Positions 41,094-50,274 of a stretch of DNA of 64,000 bases are shown in pieces (the stretch's first letter is position 1; each line of letters starts with the position of its first letter). Both the position numbers and the translations under genes were made by a program. The notes under the pieces are model-generated. The model saw nothing but the letters and a program-made list of their open reading frames with translations. It searched no databases and had not been told where the DNA came from. The stretch is from Microbacterium terricola (GTDB lineage: Bacteria > Actinomycetota > Actinomycetes > Actinomycetales > Microbacteriaceae), in assembly GCF_027943945.1 (NCBI RefSeq), contig NZ_AP027141.1, forward strand, positions 2,914,001 to 2,978,000, in the 5' to 3' direction.

Positions 41094-41684
41094 ATGAGCC
41101 TGCACATCACCGGAGATGACGACGCCGACCGCCTCCTCACCGATGACCCGCTCGCGCTCCTGATCGGGATGCTGCTCGACCAGCAGGTGGCGATGGAGAC
41201 CGCGTTCGCCGGGCCCCTCAAGATCGCGCAGCGCACCGGATCGGTCGACGCCGTTGCCCTCGCGGGGTACGACCCGGAAGCGTTCGTCGCGGTGTTCCAG
41301 CAGACGCCGGCCGTCCACCGCTTCCCCGGGTCGATGGCTGCGCGGGTGCAGTCGCTGTGCGAGGCCGTCGTCAACGAGTGGGGCGGCGACGCGGCGGCGA
41401 TCTGGACGACCGGCGACCCCGACGGCGCCACCGTGCTGAAGCGGCTGAAGGCTCTCCCCGGGTTCGGCGAGCAGAAGGCGAAGATCTTCCTCGCGCTGCT
41501 CGGCAAGCAGTACGGGTACGACGGCGCAGGGTGGCAGGCGGCATCCGCTCCGTACGGCGAGGGCGGGTCGTTCCGCAGCGTGGCCGACATCGTGTCGCCC
41601 GAGTCGCTGACGAAAGTCCGCGAGCACAAGCGCGCGGCGAAGGCCGCCGCCGCATCGGCGAAGGCCGGCAACGGCGGCGTCTGA
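41094..41684 (+). CDS. HhH-GPD-type base-excision repair protein
   Basis: A 196-residue small protein with the helix-hairpin-helix core LKRLKALPGFGEQKAKIFLALLGKQ. It lacks a clear catalytic Lys/Asp pair and an iron-sulfur cluster, so it resembles the short actinobacterial HhH-GPD group rather than full DNA glycosylases. The C-terminus is Ala/Lys-rich. A GACGAT hexamer lies six bases before the ATG. It is followed by the SARP-type regulator after 27 bases. Confidence 0.85.
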   Translation: MSLHITGDDDADRLLTDDPLALLIGMLLDQQVAMETAFAGPLKIAQRTGSVDAVALAGYDPEAFVAVFQQTPAVHRFPGSMAARVQSLCEAVVNEWGGDAAAIWTTGDPDGATVLKRLKALPGFGEQKAKIFLALLGKQYGYDGAGWQAASAPYGEGGSFRSVADIVSPESLTKVREHKRAAKAAAASAKAGNGGV

Positions 41685-41698
41685 GCCCGCCCCGGTTC

Positions 41699-41711
41699 TA
41701 CAGTTGACTCC
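41699..41711 (+). promoter_or_regulatory. -10 box of leaderless SARP-ATPase gene
   Basis: TACAGT with a seven-base spacer to the GTG at 41712, located in the gap after the HhH-GPD gene. Confidence 0.55.
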
Positions 41712-44588
41712 GTGCGACTGAGGTACTTCGGCGGGTTCGTCATCGACGACGCCGACGCGCCCGCCGTGCGCGGCCGCGGGCAGGAGTCGCTGCTCTTCCG
41801 GCTCGCCATCGACGCCGGCACCACGGTCGGCTACCGCGCGCTCGCCGAAGACGTCTGGCCGGACGACGCGCCCGAGGACCCACGGGCGGCGCTCCAGTCG
41901 CTCGTGTCACGGCTGCGCCGCGCGCTGCCGGCCGGGGTCATCGAGGCCGTGCCCGGCGGCTACCGGCTCGCCCTCGACCGGGCCGAGATCGACCTGACCC
42001 GGTTCCAGGACCTCGTCGCGCGGGCCCGCGCGGAGAGCGCGCCCGCCGCTGCCGCCGCGGCGGCGCGGGACGCCCTCACGCTCTGGTCGGGCGACCCGTG
42101 GACACCCGGCGACGGCTTCGACTGGGTGATCCGCGACCTGCTGGAGGACCGCGCGCACGCCGAGCGGCTCGCGCGGGCGGCCGGCTCTGGGCAGGCGACC
42201 GCCGCGATGCCCGTGGCCACGACGATTCCCGCCGCGCTCACACCGCTCGTCGGGCGGCTCGACGAGCTCGACGCGATCCGGGAGCAGATCGCCGCGGAGC
42301 GCCTCGTCACCCTGATCGGCCCGGGCGGCGCGGGCAAGACGACGCTCGCCCTGGAGACGGCCCGCCGCCAGGAGGGGGCGACGGTGTTCGTCGAACTCGC
42401 ACCGGCGGCACCCGGCGAGGTGTGGACGGTGGTGGCCGGCGCCGCCGGCCGCAGCATCCGGCTCTCCGACACGCTCCTGCCGTCCGGATCGCGGGAGCGC
42501 ACCCTGCTCGCCCTGGAGGGACGCACGGTGCTGGTCGTGCTCGACAACTGCGAGCACCTCTCGCGCGAAGCCGCCGAGGTGGCCGTCGACCTGCTGCAGT
42601 CCGTCGGCACGGCACGCGTCCTCGCGACCAGCCGTGAGCCGCTCGGCGCGCCAGGCGAGGCGTTCGTGGCCCTGGGGCCTCTGCCCGACGACGACGCGGA
42701 CGAGCTGTTCCGGCGGCGCGTGCGCGCGGCCCGCGGCACGGCGCCGAGCGACGCGGAGGCGGATGCGGCACGACGTATCGTCCGGCGCCTCGACGGCCTC
42801 CCGCTCGCGCTCGAGCTGGCGGCGGCGAAGACGCGCACCCTCTCGATCGCCGAGGTGGACGAGGGTCTCGACGACAGGTTCGCGCTGCTCGCGACCGGTC
42901 CGCAGGCGATCGAGCCACGGCATCGCACGCTGCGCGCCCTCATCGACTGGAGCTGGGAGACGCTCGGGCCCGACGAGCGCACCGCACTGCTGACCGCCGC
43001 CGTGTTCCCCGACGGCATCGGCGTGACCGACCTCGCCGCCGTCGCCACGGCCGCGGGCGTCGACCGCCTCGCCTTCGACCAGCTCGTCGACCGCTCCCTG
43101 CTGCGCCGGAGCGATGGGCGCCTGCGCACCCTCGAGACGGTGCGCGAGTACGGTATCGACAGGCTCAGGGCGCAGGGCCTCGAGGCGCAGTTCCGCGCAA
43201 GGCAGGCCGAGGTCATGGCCGGCCTCGCCGCCGCCCACGACGCCATGCTCCGCGGCCCGGGCGTCCGCAGGGGGCTGGCCTGGTTCGACGCCAACGACGA
43301 GAACCTCTCCGCCGCGCTCCGCACGAGCAGCGGGCCGTCCGGCGACCGGATGACCGGCGTGCGCCTCGTCCGGGGGTCGCTGTGGGCGTGGATGATGCGC
43401 GAGCGGTTCGAGGAGCTGCAGGCCGGGATGCGCGACTTCGGCCGGCCCGACCTGCCCCTCGACTCGGAGGCCGCCGTCGTCGTCGGCGGGATCGCGCTGC
43501 TGTTCGCGACCGTGGCGGCCGCCGGCGGCTTCGGCGCGGAGGCGACCGCGTTCGCAGCGGACGCGGCCGGAGACTTCGAGTCCCTGCGGCAGGGGCTCAC
43601 CGAGGCCGCGGAGCGGCACCCGTCCGAGCTCGCCGCCGCCGTCCCCCCGCTGCTGGCGGGCGCGGCAGCCGCCATGCGCGACAGCGAGAGGGACGGCGAG
43701 AGCCGGTCCGCGTGGCCGCCGCTCAGCTTCCACATCCCCGAGCTGACCGGCGACAGCACCCCGGCCTGGACGCGCGCGTTCATCGCGATGCTCCGGTCGG
43801 CGATCGCCCAGAACAGCGGGGACGTCGACACCCTCGGCCGCGAGAGCGAGCAGGCGCTGACGATGTTCCTGGCGCTGGATGACCGGTGGGGCATCGCCTT
43901 CTCGAGCCAGATGCGCTCGGAGTGGCTCATGCTCGAGGGCCGCCTGGAGGAGGCGCTCGCGGTCGCCGATGCGTCGACGGCCGGGCTCACCGGGCTGACC
44001 TCGATCACTGACGTCGTGCAGCAGCGCGCGCAGGGCGTGAACCTGCTGCTGCGCCTCGGACGGATCGATGACGCGCGAGTGCGGCTCGGCCAGATCCAGG
44101 CGCTCGCCGACGAGGACGGCTCGGCCAGGGCGATCGGCCAGGCGCGCATGAATGCCGCGACGGTGGAGATCGCCGCGGGCGACGGTGCAGCGGCCCTCGC
44201 CGAGCTCGACGCGCTGGATCCGGAGTTCGAAGGCGGCTACCCCGACCAGATGATCGGGTGGGCGGGGTCGCGCCGCACGCAGGCCCTGCTGCTGCTCGGC
44301 CGCCGCGACGAGGCGCGCGAGGTGCTGCGGCGGGTGATCCCCGCGGCGCAGCGCAGCGGCGATCAGCCCATCCTGGCCGACGTCGCGCTGAGCCTGGCCG
44401 GCTGGCTGGCCGCGGAGGGGCGGGATGCTGACGCGCACCGTGCGCTGGCGGTGTCCGCGTCGCTGCGCGGACGGGCCGACGAGGCCGACCCGTTCCTGCG
44501 ACGCCTGCGCACGCAGCTGGACGCGGCGCCGGAGGAGACCTCCGACGCCGCGTCCGACCTCACCGCGCTGGCGGCCCTGCTGGAGTGA
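41712..44588 (+). CDS. SARP/AfsR-like regulator with NB-ARC-type ATPase and TPR region
   Basis: A 958-residue regulator. Residues 1-90 form an OmpR-type winged helix (RALAEDVWPDDAPEDPRAALQSLVSRLRRALP). About 90-150 is a shortened bacterial transcriptional activation domain. An ATPase core has Walker A GPGGAGKTT at about 203-211, VLVVLDNCEHL as Walker B, and LATSREPLG as sensor 1. The final 500 residues are helical repeats, probably TPR-like. Such proteins respond to nucleotide state and activate nearby genes. The convergent DrrAB-like exporter is the obvious candidate target (inference). Confidence 0.9.
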   Translation: MRLRYFGGFVIDDADAPAVRGRGQESLLFRLAIDAGTTVGYRALAEDVWPDDAPEDPRAALQSLVSRLRRALPAGVIEAVPGGYRLALDRAEIDLTRFQDLVARARAESAPAAAAAAARDALTLWSGDPWTPGDGFDWVIRDLLEDRAHAERLARAAGSGQATAAMPVATTIPAALTPLVGRLDELDAIREQIAAERLVTLIGPGGAGKTTLALETARRQEGATVFVELAPAAPGEVWTVVAGAAGRSIRLSDTLLPSGSRERTLLALEGRTVLVVLDNCEHLSREAAEVAVDLLQSVGTARVLATSREPLGAPGEAFVALGPLPDDDADELFRRRVRAARGTAPSDAEADAARRIVRRLDGLPLALELAAAKTRTLSIAEVDEGLDDRFALLATGPQAIEPRHRTLRALIDWSWETLGPDERTALLTAAVFPDGIGVTDLAAVATAAGVDRLAFDQLVDRSLLRRSDGRLRTLETVREYGIDRLRAQGLEAQFRARQAEVMAGLAAAHDAMLRGPGVRRGLAWFDANDENLSAALRTSSGPSGDRMTGVRLVRGSLWAWMMRERFEELQAGMRDFGRPDLPLDSEAAVVVGGIALLFATVAAAGGFGAEATAFAADAAGDFESLRQGLTEAAERHPSELAAAVPPLLAGAAAAMRDSERDGESRSAWPPLSFHIPELTGDSTPAWTRAFIAMLRSAIAQNSGDVDTLGRESEQALTMFLALDDRWGIAFSSQMRSEWLMLEGRLEEALAVADASTAGLTGLTSITDVVQQRAQGVNLLLRLGRIDDARVRLGQIQALADEDGSARAIGQARMNAATVEIAAGDGAAALAELDALDPEFEGGYPDQMIGWAGSRRTQALLLLGRRDEAREVLRRVIPAAQRSGDQPILADVALSLAGWLAAEGRDADAHRALAVSASLRGRADEADPFLRRLRTQLDAAPEETSDAASDLTALAALLE

Positions 44589-44613
44589 TCAGCACGGCCG
44601 GGCGCAGCATCCG

Positions 44614-45423
44614 CTATGCCTTGCGCATGTACGCTCGCACCGTCAGCGGGGCGAAGACCGCGACGACGACGGCCGCACCGATGATGGTCGCCATGATGTC
44701 GGCTCCGGCCTCGGTGCCCATTGTCAGCGCGCGCGCGGCGGACACGAGGTGCGAGACCGGGTTGATCTCGGCGAACCATTCGAGTGCGGGCGGCAGCGTG
44801 TCGGTCGGGACGTACGCGTTCGAGAGGAACGTCAGCGGGAACAGGATGAGGAACGAGATGCCCTGCACCGACGCGGCGGTGCGGGCAATGACCCCGAAGA
44901 ACGCGAAGATCCAGCTGAGCGCCCACGCCGCGCCGATGACCAGAAGGCCCGCGGCGACGACGCCGCCGAGACCGGCCGCGGGCCGGTAGCCCATGACGTA
45001 CCCGGTCGCGAAGGTGAGCGTCGTCGCGATCGCGTAGCGGAGCGTGTCGGCCAGCAGCGCACCCGCGAGCGGAGCGACGCGTGCGATCGGAAGCGACCGG
45101 AACCGGTCGAAGACGCCCTTCTCCATGTCCTCGCGCAGCTGCACGCCCGTCACGACGGAGGTCGTGATGACGGTCTGCACGAGGATGCCGGGCAGCAGGT
45201 AGGGGAGGTAGCTCCCGACACTGCCGGCGATCGCACCGCCGAAGATGTACGCGAACATCACGGTGAAGATTATGGGCTGCACGGTGACGTCGATGAGCTG
45301 CTCGGGCGTCCGCCGGATCTTGATGAGTCCGCGGCCTGCCATCGTCAGCGAGTTGCGGACGGACTGACCGATGCTCACGTGGTTCTTCAGCGGGATGGTC
45401 GAGGTGAGGACTGCAGTGGTCAT
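44614..45423 (-). CDS. ABC-2 type permease (DrrB-like)
   Basis: A 269-residue exporter permease with six membrane segments. The conserved ABC-2 patterns are present: the N-terminal RTPEQLIDVTVQPIIFTVMF, the FDRFRSLPIARVAPL loop, and the C-terminal FLSNAYVPTDTLPPALEWFAEINPVSHL typical of daunorubicin-resistance-type permeases. The ATG overlaps the ATPase stop. It converges on the SARP-ATPase regulator, 25 bases away. Confidence 0.93.
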   Translation of the reverse strand: MTTAVLTSTIPLKNHVSIGQSVRNSLTMAGRGLIKIRRTPEQLIDVTVQPIIFTVMFAYIFGGAIAGSVGSYLPYLLPGILVQTVITTSVVTGVQLREDMEKGVFDRFRSLPIARVAPLAGALLADTLRYAIATTLTFATGYVMGYRPAAGLGGVVAAGLLVIGAAWALSWIFAFFGVIARTAASVQGISFLILFPLTFLSNAYVPTDTLPPALEWFAEINPVSHLVSAARALTMGTEAGADIMATIIGAAVVVAVFAPLTVRAYMRKA

Positions 45424-46412
45424 GCGCGGCTCCCTTCGAGCGCGGCCTCGGGCTTCTCGGAGTCGACGACTCCGTGACCCGTCAGGGTGAGGAAGACCTC
45501 GTCGAGCGTCGGCTTCTGCACGCTCATCTCAGCGAGGCGGATGCCGGACTCGCGCAGGGTGACGAGCAGGTCGGTCACCAGGTCGGGGTCCTGCATCGGC
45601 GCGGTCAGCCGCGCCGCTTCGGGCGTCACCGTGGCCGTCACGCCGAGCACGCGCTCGACCGCGATGCGGACGTCGTCGACGTCGGCCGGGTCCGCGGGAC
45701 GCAGCTGCAGGCTCGAGGTTCCGATCGAGCCCTTGAGCTCGTCGGGGGTGCCCTCTGCGACGACCCTGCCCGTGTCGATGACCGCGATGCGGTCGGCGAG
45801 CTGGTCGGCTTCATCGAGATACTGCGTCGTCAGCAGCACCGTGGAGCCGTTGGCGACGAGGCGACGGATGGTCTCCCACATCTGAGCGCGGGTCCGCGGG
45901 TCGAGGCCCGTGGTCGGCTCGTCGAGGAAGATGAGGGGCGGATGGGCGATGAGGGATGCCGCGAGGTCGAGGCGCCGCCGCATGCCGCCCGAGAAGTTCT
46001 TCAGCGGACGCTTGGCTGCCTCGGTCAGGCCGAACTCCTCGAGCAGCTCGGCGGCCTTGCGGCGGGAGTCGGCCCGGGAGAGCCCGAGCAGACGAGAGAA
46101 GAGCACGAGGTTCTCGGTCGCGGAGAGCGTCTCGTCGACGGAGGCGTACTGGCCCGTCACGCCGACGAGCTGGCGGACGATCTGCGCCTCGCGCTGGACG
46201 TCGTGCCCGAAGATCTCGGCTCGACCGCCGTCTGGGCGCAGCAGTGTCGCGAGCATGCTGATCGTGGTGGTCTTGCCCGCGCCGTTCGGGCCGAGCACGC
46301 CGTAGACGGTGCCGGCCTCGACCGTGAGGTCGACGCCGTCGACCGCGCGGTTGTCTCCGAAGGTCTTGACGAGCCCTTCGGCGCGCACCGCGAATGAAGT
46401 GGAAGTTGTCAT
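45420..46412 (-). CDS. ABC transporter ATPase (DrrA-like)
   Basis: A 330-residue ATPase of the daunorubicin-resistance subfamily. Walker [11 protein letters not shown] is near residue 43, the signature NFSGGMRRRLDLAASL near 142, and Walker B LIFLDEPTTGLDPRTRAQ follows. The DrrA-type C-terminal domain with LDEVFLTLTGHG is present. It should power efflux with the downstream permease. A near-consensus CATCGT lies six bases before the ATG. Confidence 0.95.
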   Translation of the reverse strand: MTTSTSFAVRAEGLVKTFGDNRAVDGVDLTVEAGTVYGVLGPNGAGKTTTISMLATLLRPDGGRAEIFGHDVQREAQIVRQLVGVTGQYASVDETLSATENLVLFSRLLGLSRADSRRKAAELLEEFGLTEAAKRPLKNFSGGMRRRLDLAASLIAHPPLIFLDEPTTGLDPRTRAQMWETIRRLVANGSTVLLTTQYLDEADQLADRIAVIDTGRVVAEGTPDELKGSIGTSSLQLRPADPADVDDVRIAVERVLGVTATVTPEAARLTAPMQDPDLVTDLLVTLRESGIRLAEMSVQKPTLDEVFLTLTGHGVVDSEKPEAALEGSRA

Positions 46413-46492
46413 GCCTCCACGATGCGCGCGCCCCGCTGTCACCCCGCTGTCACGGTGCCCCGATCACTGTCGCCGCGCTGTCGCGCCACCCC

Positions 46493-46565
46493 CCACCCCG
46501 TTTACGGACGGACACGCCGCTTCGTTGAAGCACGAAGCGGCGTGTCGTGACCGTAAACGGGGTGG
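46493..46565 (-). terminator. Large nested palindrome after glyS
   Basis: Outer arms of 15 bases (CCACCCCGTTTACGG at 46493-46507; complement 46551-46565) enclose inner arms of 15 bases (46511-46525 and 46532-46546) with a six-base loop TGAAGC. It begins eight bases past the glyS stop, so it most likely ends the glyS mRNA. No T tract. Confidence 0.7.
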
Positions 46566-46572
46566 AACGCGG

Positions 46573-47961
46573 TCAGGCGCCCTTGAGCCGCTCCGCGAGG
46601 TAGGCGCGCAGGCCCTCGAGGGGCACGCGCTCCTGCGCCATCGTGTCGCGGTCGCGCACGGTCGCCGCGTGGTCGTCGAGCGAGTCGAAGTCGATCGTGA
46701 CGCACAGGGGCGTGCCGACCTCGTCCTGCCGGCGGTAGCGACGGCCGATGGCGCCGGCGTCGTCGAAGTCGGTGTTCCAGCCGGCGGCGCGCAGCTCGTC
46801 GGCGACCCGGCGGGCCAGCGGCGAGAGGTTCTCGTTGCGCGATAGCGGCAGCACGGCGACCTTGACGGGCGCGAGACGCGGGTCCAGCTTCAGCACCGTG
46901 CGCGTGTCGGTGCCGCCCTTGGCGTTGGGCACCTGCTCCTCGCGGTACGCGTCGACGAGGAACGCCATCATCGACCGGGTGAGGCCGAACGACGGCTCGA
47001 TGACGTACGGGGTGTACTTCTCGCCGGACGCCTGGTCGAAGTAGCTGAGGCTCTGGCCCGATGCCTCGGTGTGGCTGGACAGGTCGTAGTCGGTGCGGTT
47101 GGCGACACCCATGAGCTCGCCCCACTCCTTGCCGGGGAAGCCGAAGCGGTACTCGAAGTCGATCGTGCCGGCGGAGTAGTGCGCCCGCTCGTCCTCCGGG
47201 ACGTCGAACTGGCGCATGTTCTCCGGGTCGATGCCGAGGTCGATGAACCACTCCCAGCACGCGGCCACCCAGTGGTCGAACCACTGCGGAGCCTCGGCCG
47301 GGGGCGTGAAGAACTCGATCTCCATCTGCTCGAACTCGCGCGTGCGGAAGATGAAGTTGCCCGGCGTGATCTCGTTGCGGAACGCCTTGCCGACCTGGCC
47401 GATGCCGAACGGGGGCTTCTTGCGGCTCGCCGTGAGCACGTTGGTGAAGTTCACGAAGATGCCCTGCGCGGTCTCCGGGCGCAGGAAGTGCAGGCCCGAC
47501 TCGTCGTCGACGACGCCGAGGTAGGTCTTGACCAGGCCGGAGAACGCCTTGGGCTCGGTGTACTGGCCCTTCGTGCCGCAGTTCGGGCACGGCACGTCGG
47601 CGAGGCCGTTCTCGGCCGTGCGGCCCTTGCGGGCCTCGAAGTCCTCGATGAGGTTGTCGGCGCGGAAGCGCTTGTGGCACTGCAGGCACTCGACCAGCGG
47701 GTCGGTGAAGGTGGCGACGTGACCCGACGCCTCCCACACGCGCTTCGGCAGGATGACCGACGAGTCCAGGCCCACCATGTCACCGCGGCCGCGCACGAAC
47801 GTCTGCCACCACTGGCGGCGGATGTTCTCCTTGAGCTCGGTGCCGAGGGGGCCGTAGTCCCATGCTGAGCGGGAACCGCCGTAGATCTCGCCCGCCTGGA
47901 AGACGAACCCGCGGTGACGGGCGAGGGCGATGACTTTGTCGAGGCGGGACTGCTCGGCCAC
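46573..47961 (-). CDS. glyS: Glycyl-tRNA synthetase (alpha2 type)
   Basis: A 462-residue class II synthetase that charges tRNA-Gly, the homodimeric type of Actinobacteria and Archaea/Eukarya. Motif 2-like [25 protein letters not shown] and motif 3-like [13 protein letters not shown] are clear. The zinc-binding cysteines ECLQCHKR and CPNCGTKG flank residues 90-135. The anticodon-binding domain is C-terminal. GGAGCC lies eight bases before the GTG and a TAGAAT -10 at 48033-48038. Confidence 0.97.
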   Translation of the reverse strand: MAEQSRLDKVIALARHRGFVFQAGEIYGGSRSAWDYGPLGTELKENIRRQWWQTFVRGRGDMVGLDSSVILPKRVWEASGHVATFTDPLVECLQCHKRFRADNLIEDFEARKGRTAENGLADVPCPNCGTKGQYTEPKAFSGLVKTYLGVVDDESGLHFLRPETAQGIFVNFTNVLTASRKKPPFGIGQVGKAFRNEITPGNFIFRTREFEQMEIEFFTPPAEAPQWFDHWVAACWEWFIDLGIDPENMRQFDVPEDERAHYSAGTIDFEYRFGFPGKEWGELMGVANRTDYDLSSHTEASGQSLSYFDQASGEKYTPYVIEPSFGLTRSMMAFLVDAYREEQVPNAKGGTDTRTVLKLDPRLAPVKVAVLPLSRNENLSPLARRVADELRAAGWNTDFDDAGAIGRRYRRQDEVGTPLCVTIDFDSLDDHAATVRDRDTMAQERVPLEGLRAYLAERLKGA

Positions 47962-48032
47962 GGTGGCTCCAATGGTCGGGAGAGTGAGAAGGCGCGGATT
48001 CGCGCGGATGCCGCGAGCAAGCGGCCTGTTCG

Positions 48033-48038
48033 ATTCTA
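48033..48038 (-). promoter_or_regulatory. -10 box of glyS
   Basis: Minus-strand TAGAAT about 72 bases before the glyS GTG. The -35 region is GC-rich and gives no match. No T-box structure was recognised in the short leader. Confidence 0.45.
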
Positions 48039-48094
48039 GTCGCGGTGGCCCGGCCGCATCCGTCCGCCCCGTGGCGCACCCGATGCGCGCGGGC

Positions 48095-48100
48095 TACCAT
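48095..48100 (+). promoter_or_regulatory. -10 box of the methyltransferase gene
   Basis: TACCAT 23 bases before the ATG at 48124. Unlike the leaderless genes, this one has a purine-rich ribosome binding site (GGGGGGAGA). Confidence 0.45.
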
Positions 48101-48123
48101 GTGCCGCGTCGGGGGGAGACGAG

Positions 48124-49212
48124 ATGCACGACGCGGACGGCGAGGACGCCGGCGAGCAGGTGGCGGCGTTCGCGGATGACATCTTCTCGCGATTCCTGGG
48201 CGGAATGGAGTCGCTGTCGATCTACGTCGGCGACCGCCTCGGCCTCTACCGCGCCCTCGTCGACGCGCCCGCGACGGTCGCCGCGCTCGCCGAGCGCACC
48301 GGGTTGGACGAGCGCTACGCACGCGAGTGGCTGGAGCAGCAGGCGGTCGCGGGCATCCTCACCGTCGACAGCACCGCCGGCGACCCGCGCTTCGTGCTCC
48401 CCGCCGCGCACGCCGAGGTCCTCGCCGACCCCGGCTCACTGGCGTTCAGCGCTCCTCTCGCACGGATGCTGGTGGCCGCCGCGACCCGCATGCCCGAACT
48501 CCTGAGCGCCTACCGCGCAGGCGGCGGCGTCGGCTGGGCGGCCTACGGCGCCGACGCGCGCGACGCGCAGGGCGACATCAACCGCCCCTGGTTCGAGTCG
48601 GCGCTGGCCGGGGCTCTGGCATCGGTTCCCGCGGTGCACCAGGTGCTCTCGCGGCCCGGTGCCCGCATCGCGGACGTCGGCTGCGGCCACGGGTGGTCGA
48701 CGATCGCCCTCGCGCGGGCGTACCCGGACGCCACCGTGGCCGGATTCGACGTCGACGAGCCCTCGATCGCCGCGGCGCGGACGCACGCGGCCGAGGCGGG
48801 CGTCGGGTCCGCGTCGTTCCAGCTGCGCCGGGGGGAGCAGCTCGACGCCGACGGCGCCGGACGCTACGACGCCGCCTTCGTGTTCGAGGCGCTGCACGAC
48901 CTGCCCGATCCGGTCGCGGTGCTCACCGCTCTGCACCGCGCCGTGCGCCCCGACGGCGTGGTGGTGATCATGGACGAGGCCGTGGCCGACGCCTTCGCCC
49001 CGGACGGCGACGACGTCGAGCGGGTGATGTACACATACAGCCTGCTGATCTGCCTGCCCGATTCGCTCTCGACCGAAGGGTCGGTCGGCACAGGCACGGT
49101 GATGCGGACGGAGACGCTCGAGCGCTACGCGCGCGAGGCCGGGTTCACCGGCGTGACGGTGCTGCCGATCGAGGGGTTCGCCGCGTTCCGCTTCTCGCTG
49201 CTCGAGCGCTGA
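48124..49212 (+). CDS. Class I SAM-dependent methyltransferase with N-terminal winged helix
   Basis: A 362-residue protein resembling the Rv2258c group. Residues 30-110 form a winged-helix dimerisation domain (ALAERTGLDERYAREWLEQQAVAGIL). The SAM-binding loop is IADVGCGHGWSTIALA at about 183-198, followed by the acidic residue of FDVDEPS. FEALHDLPDPVAVL matches motif IV. The methyl acceptor is unknown. It is divergent from glyS. Confidence 0.9.
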   Translation: MHDADGEDAGEQVAAFADDIFSRFLGGMESLSIYVGDRLGLYRALVDAPATVAALAERTGLDERYAREWLEQQAVAGILTVDSTAGDPRFVLPAAHAEVLADPGSLAFSAPLARMLVAAATRMPELLSAYRAGGGVGWAAYGADARDAQGDINRPWFESALAGALASVPAVHQVLSRPGARIADVGCGHGWSTIALARAYPDATVAGFDVDEPSIAAARTHAAEAGVGSASFQLRRGEQLDADGAGRYDAAFVFEALHDLPDPVAVLTALHRAVRPDGVVVIMDEAVADAFAPDGDDVERVMYTYSLLICLPDSLSTEGSVGTGTVMRTETLERYAREAGFTGVTVLPIEGFAAFRFSLLER

Positions 49213-49240
49213 GGCGCCCCTCCGACGACGGTCCGCCCAC

Positions 49241-50263
49241 TCAGCCCGTGGGGCGTGCGTCGCCGTCGCCCTCCGACGCCTTGCCGAACTCGCGGTCCCA
49301 CGCCTGCAGCTCCGTGCGGCGTCCGATGAGTCCGTCGAGCGAGACCTGGAAGTGGAGGCCGCGGCGCGCGTTGACCTGCTTGATGTTCTCGACCAGCTCC
49401 GCCGAGAAGGCCGACACCGCCGTGCGCACCTCACGGATCCGCTCGCCCGGGTCGTCCCACAGGTCGGGGTGGCGCAGGATGTCGAGCAGGTAGTCGCTGT
49501 CGAGGGCGGCGGTGACCTTGCGCAGCGTCTCCCCGTACTCGACGGCGACGATCTCGCGCTGGCCCTCGTCGCCCTTGCGGTCGAGACGCTCGAACAGCTC
49601 GGTGGTGTTCTGCGCGATCGTCGCGGCATCGGCGGCGACCTCCGCGGCCACCGCGTTCCCGGCGGCGCCCGCGGCCGCGTACTCCCCGCTGAGCGCGGTG
49701 AGACGGGCGACGAGCGGGCGGATGCGGTCGGGAATCGGCCGGTGCCCGGTCGAGCGCGATCGCGATCGGCGGGAGCGGGCCACCCCGAAGAGCACGGCGC
49801 CGGCCGCGGCCACCGCGGCGACGGCGAGGGCGATGCCGATGAAGGGGCCGGCGTCGACACCGGCCTCCGGCTCCGGCGCCTGCGCGATCACGCCCTGGAT
49901 GGTCTCGGTCAGGGCGCCGTCGACATCGGCGCCCGAGGACTCGGCCTCGTTGGCGAGCCGGGCAGCCTCACCCGCGGCGAGCACCCGCGAGCCCGCGGAG
50001 AGGTCGTCTCCGACCGCGACGATGATCGTCTCGCATTCGGGGTGGGCCGCGGCGAGCTCGGAGACGATCTCCGGGCCGGATGCTTCGAGGGCGGCGTTGT
50101 CGGAGAACACCGCGACGCCGATCGACTCGTCTCCGACGGCGGCCGACAGCTGATCGTGCAGGGCCGCCGCGTCAGGAACTTCGGCGGAGACGTAGACGTT
50201 GTCGTCGGCGAGGGCCGCGGCGGCCTCGTCGATGTAGCCGGCGTCGGCGGTGAGCAGCAGCAT
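49241..50263 (-). CDS. Membrane protein with TPM-like N-terminal domain
   Basis: A 340-residue protein. Residues 1-150 form an alternating alpha/beta domain similar to TPM-like or Rv1476-type domains (DDNVYVSAEVPDAAAL, IGVAVFSDNAALEASG, ETIIVAVGDDL). About 168-190 is a membrane helix, followed by a basic stop-transfer RSRRSRSRS. The last 150 residues form a cytoplasmic coiled-coil-like region. The start is 12 bases after the VWA-protein stop, so the two are coupled and may act together at the membrane. Function is not recognised. Confidence 0.78.
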   Translation of the reverse strand: MLLLTADAGYIDEAAAALADDNVYVSAEVPDAAALHDQLSAAVGDESIGVAVFSDNAALEASGPEIVSELAAAHPECETIIVAVGDDLSAGSRVLAAGEAARLANEAESSGADVDGALTETIQGVIAQAPEPEAGVDAGPFIGIALAVAAVAAAGAVLFGVARSRRSRSRSTGHRPIPDRIRPLVARLTALSGEYAAAGAAGNAVAAEVAADAATIAQNTTELFERLDRKGDEGQREIVAVEYGETLRKVTAALDSDYLLDILRHPDLWDDPGERIREVRTAVSAFSAELVENIKQVNARRGLHFQVSLDGLIGRRTELQAWDREFGKASEGDGDARPTG

Positions 50264-50274
50264 CCCTCGTCCGC

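Noticed and set aside
41907..44438. Very long open frame on the minus strand opposite the SARP-ATPase gene
   Set aside because: It mirrors a convincing plus-strand gene with known domains. Such antisense openness is expected in very GC-rich DNA, and the translation is Arg/Gly/His-rich with no domain.
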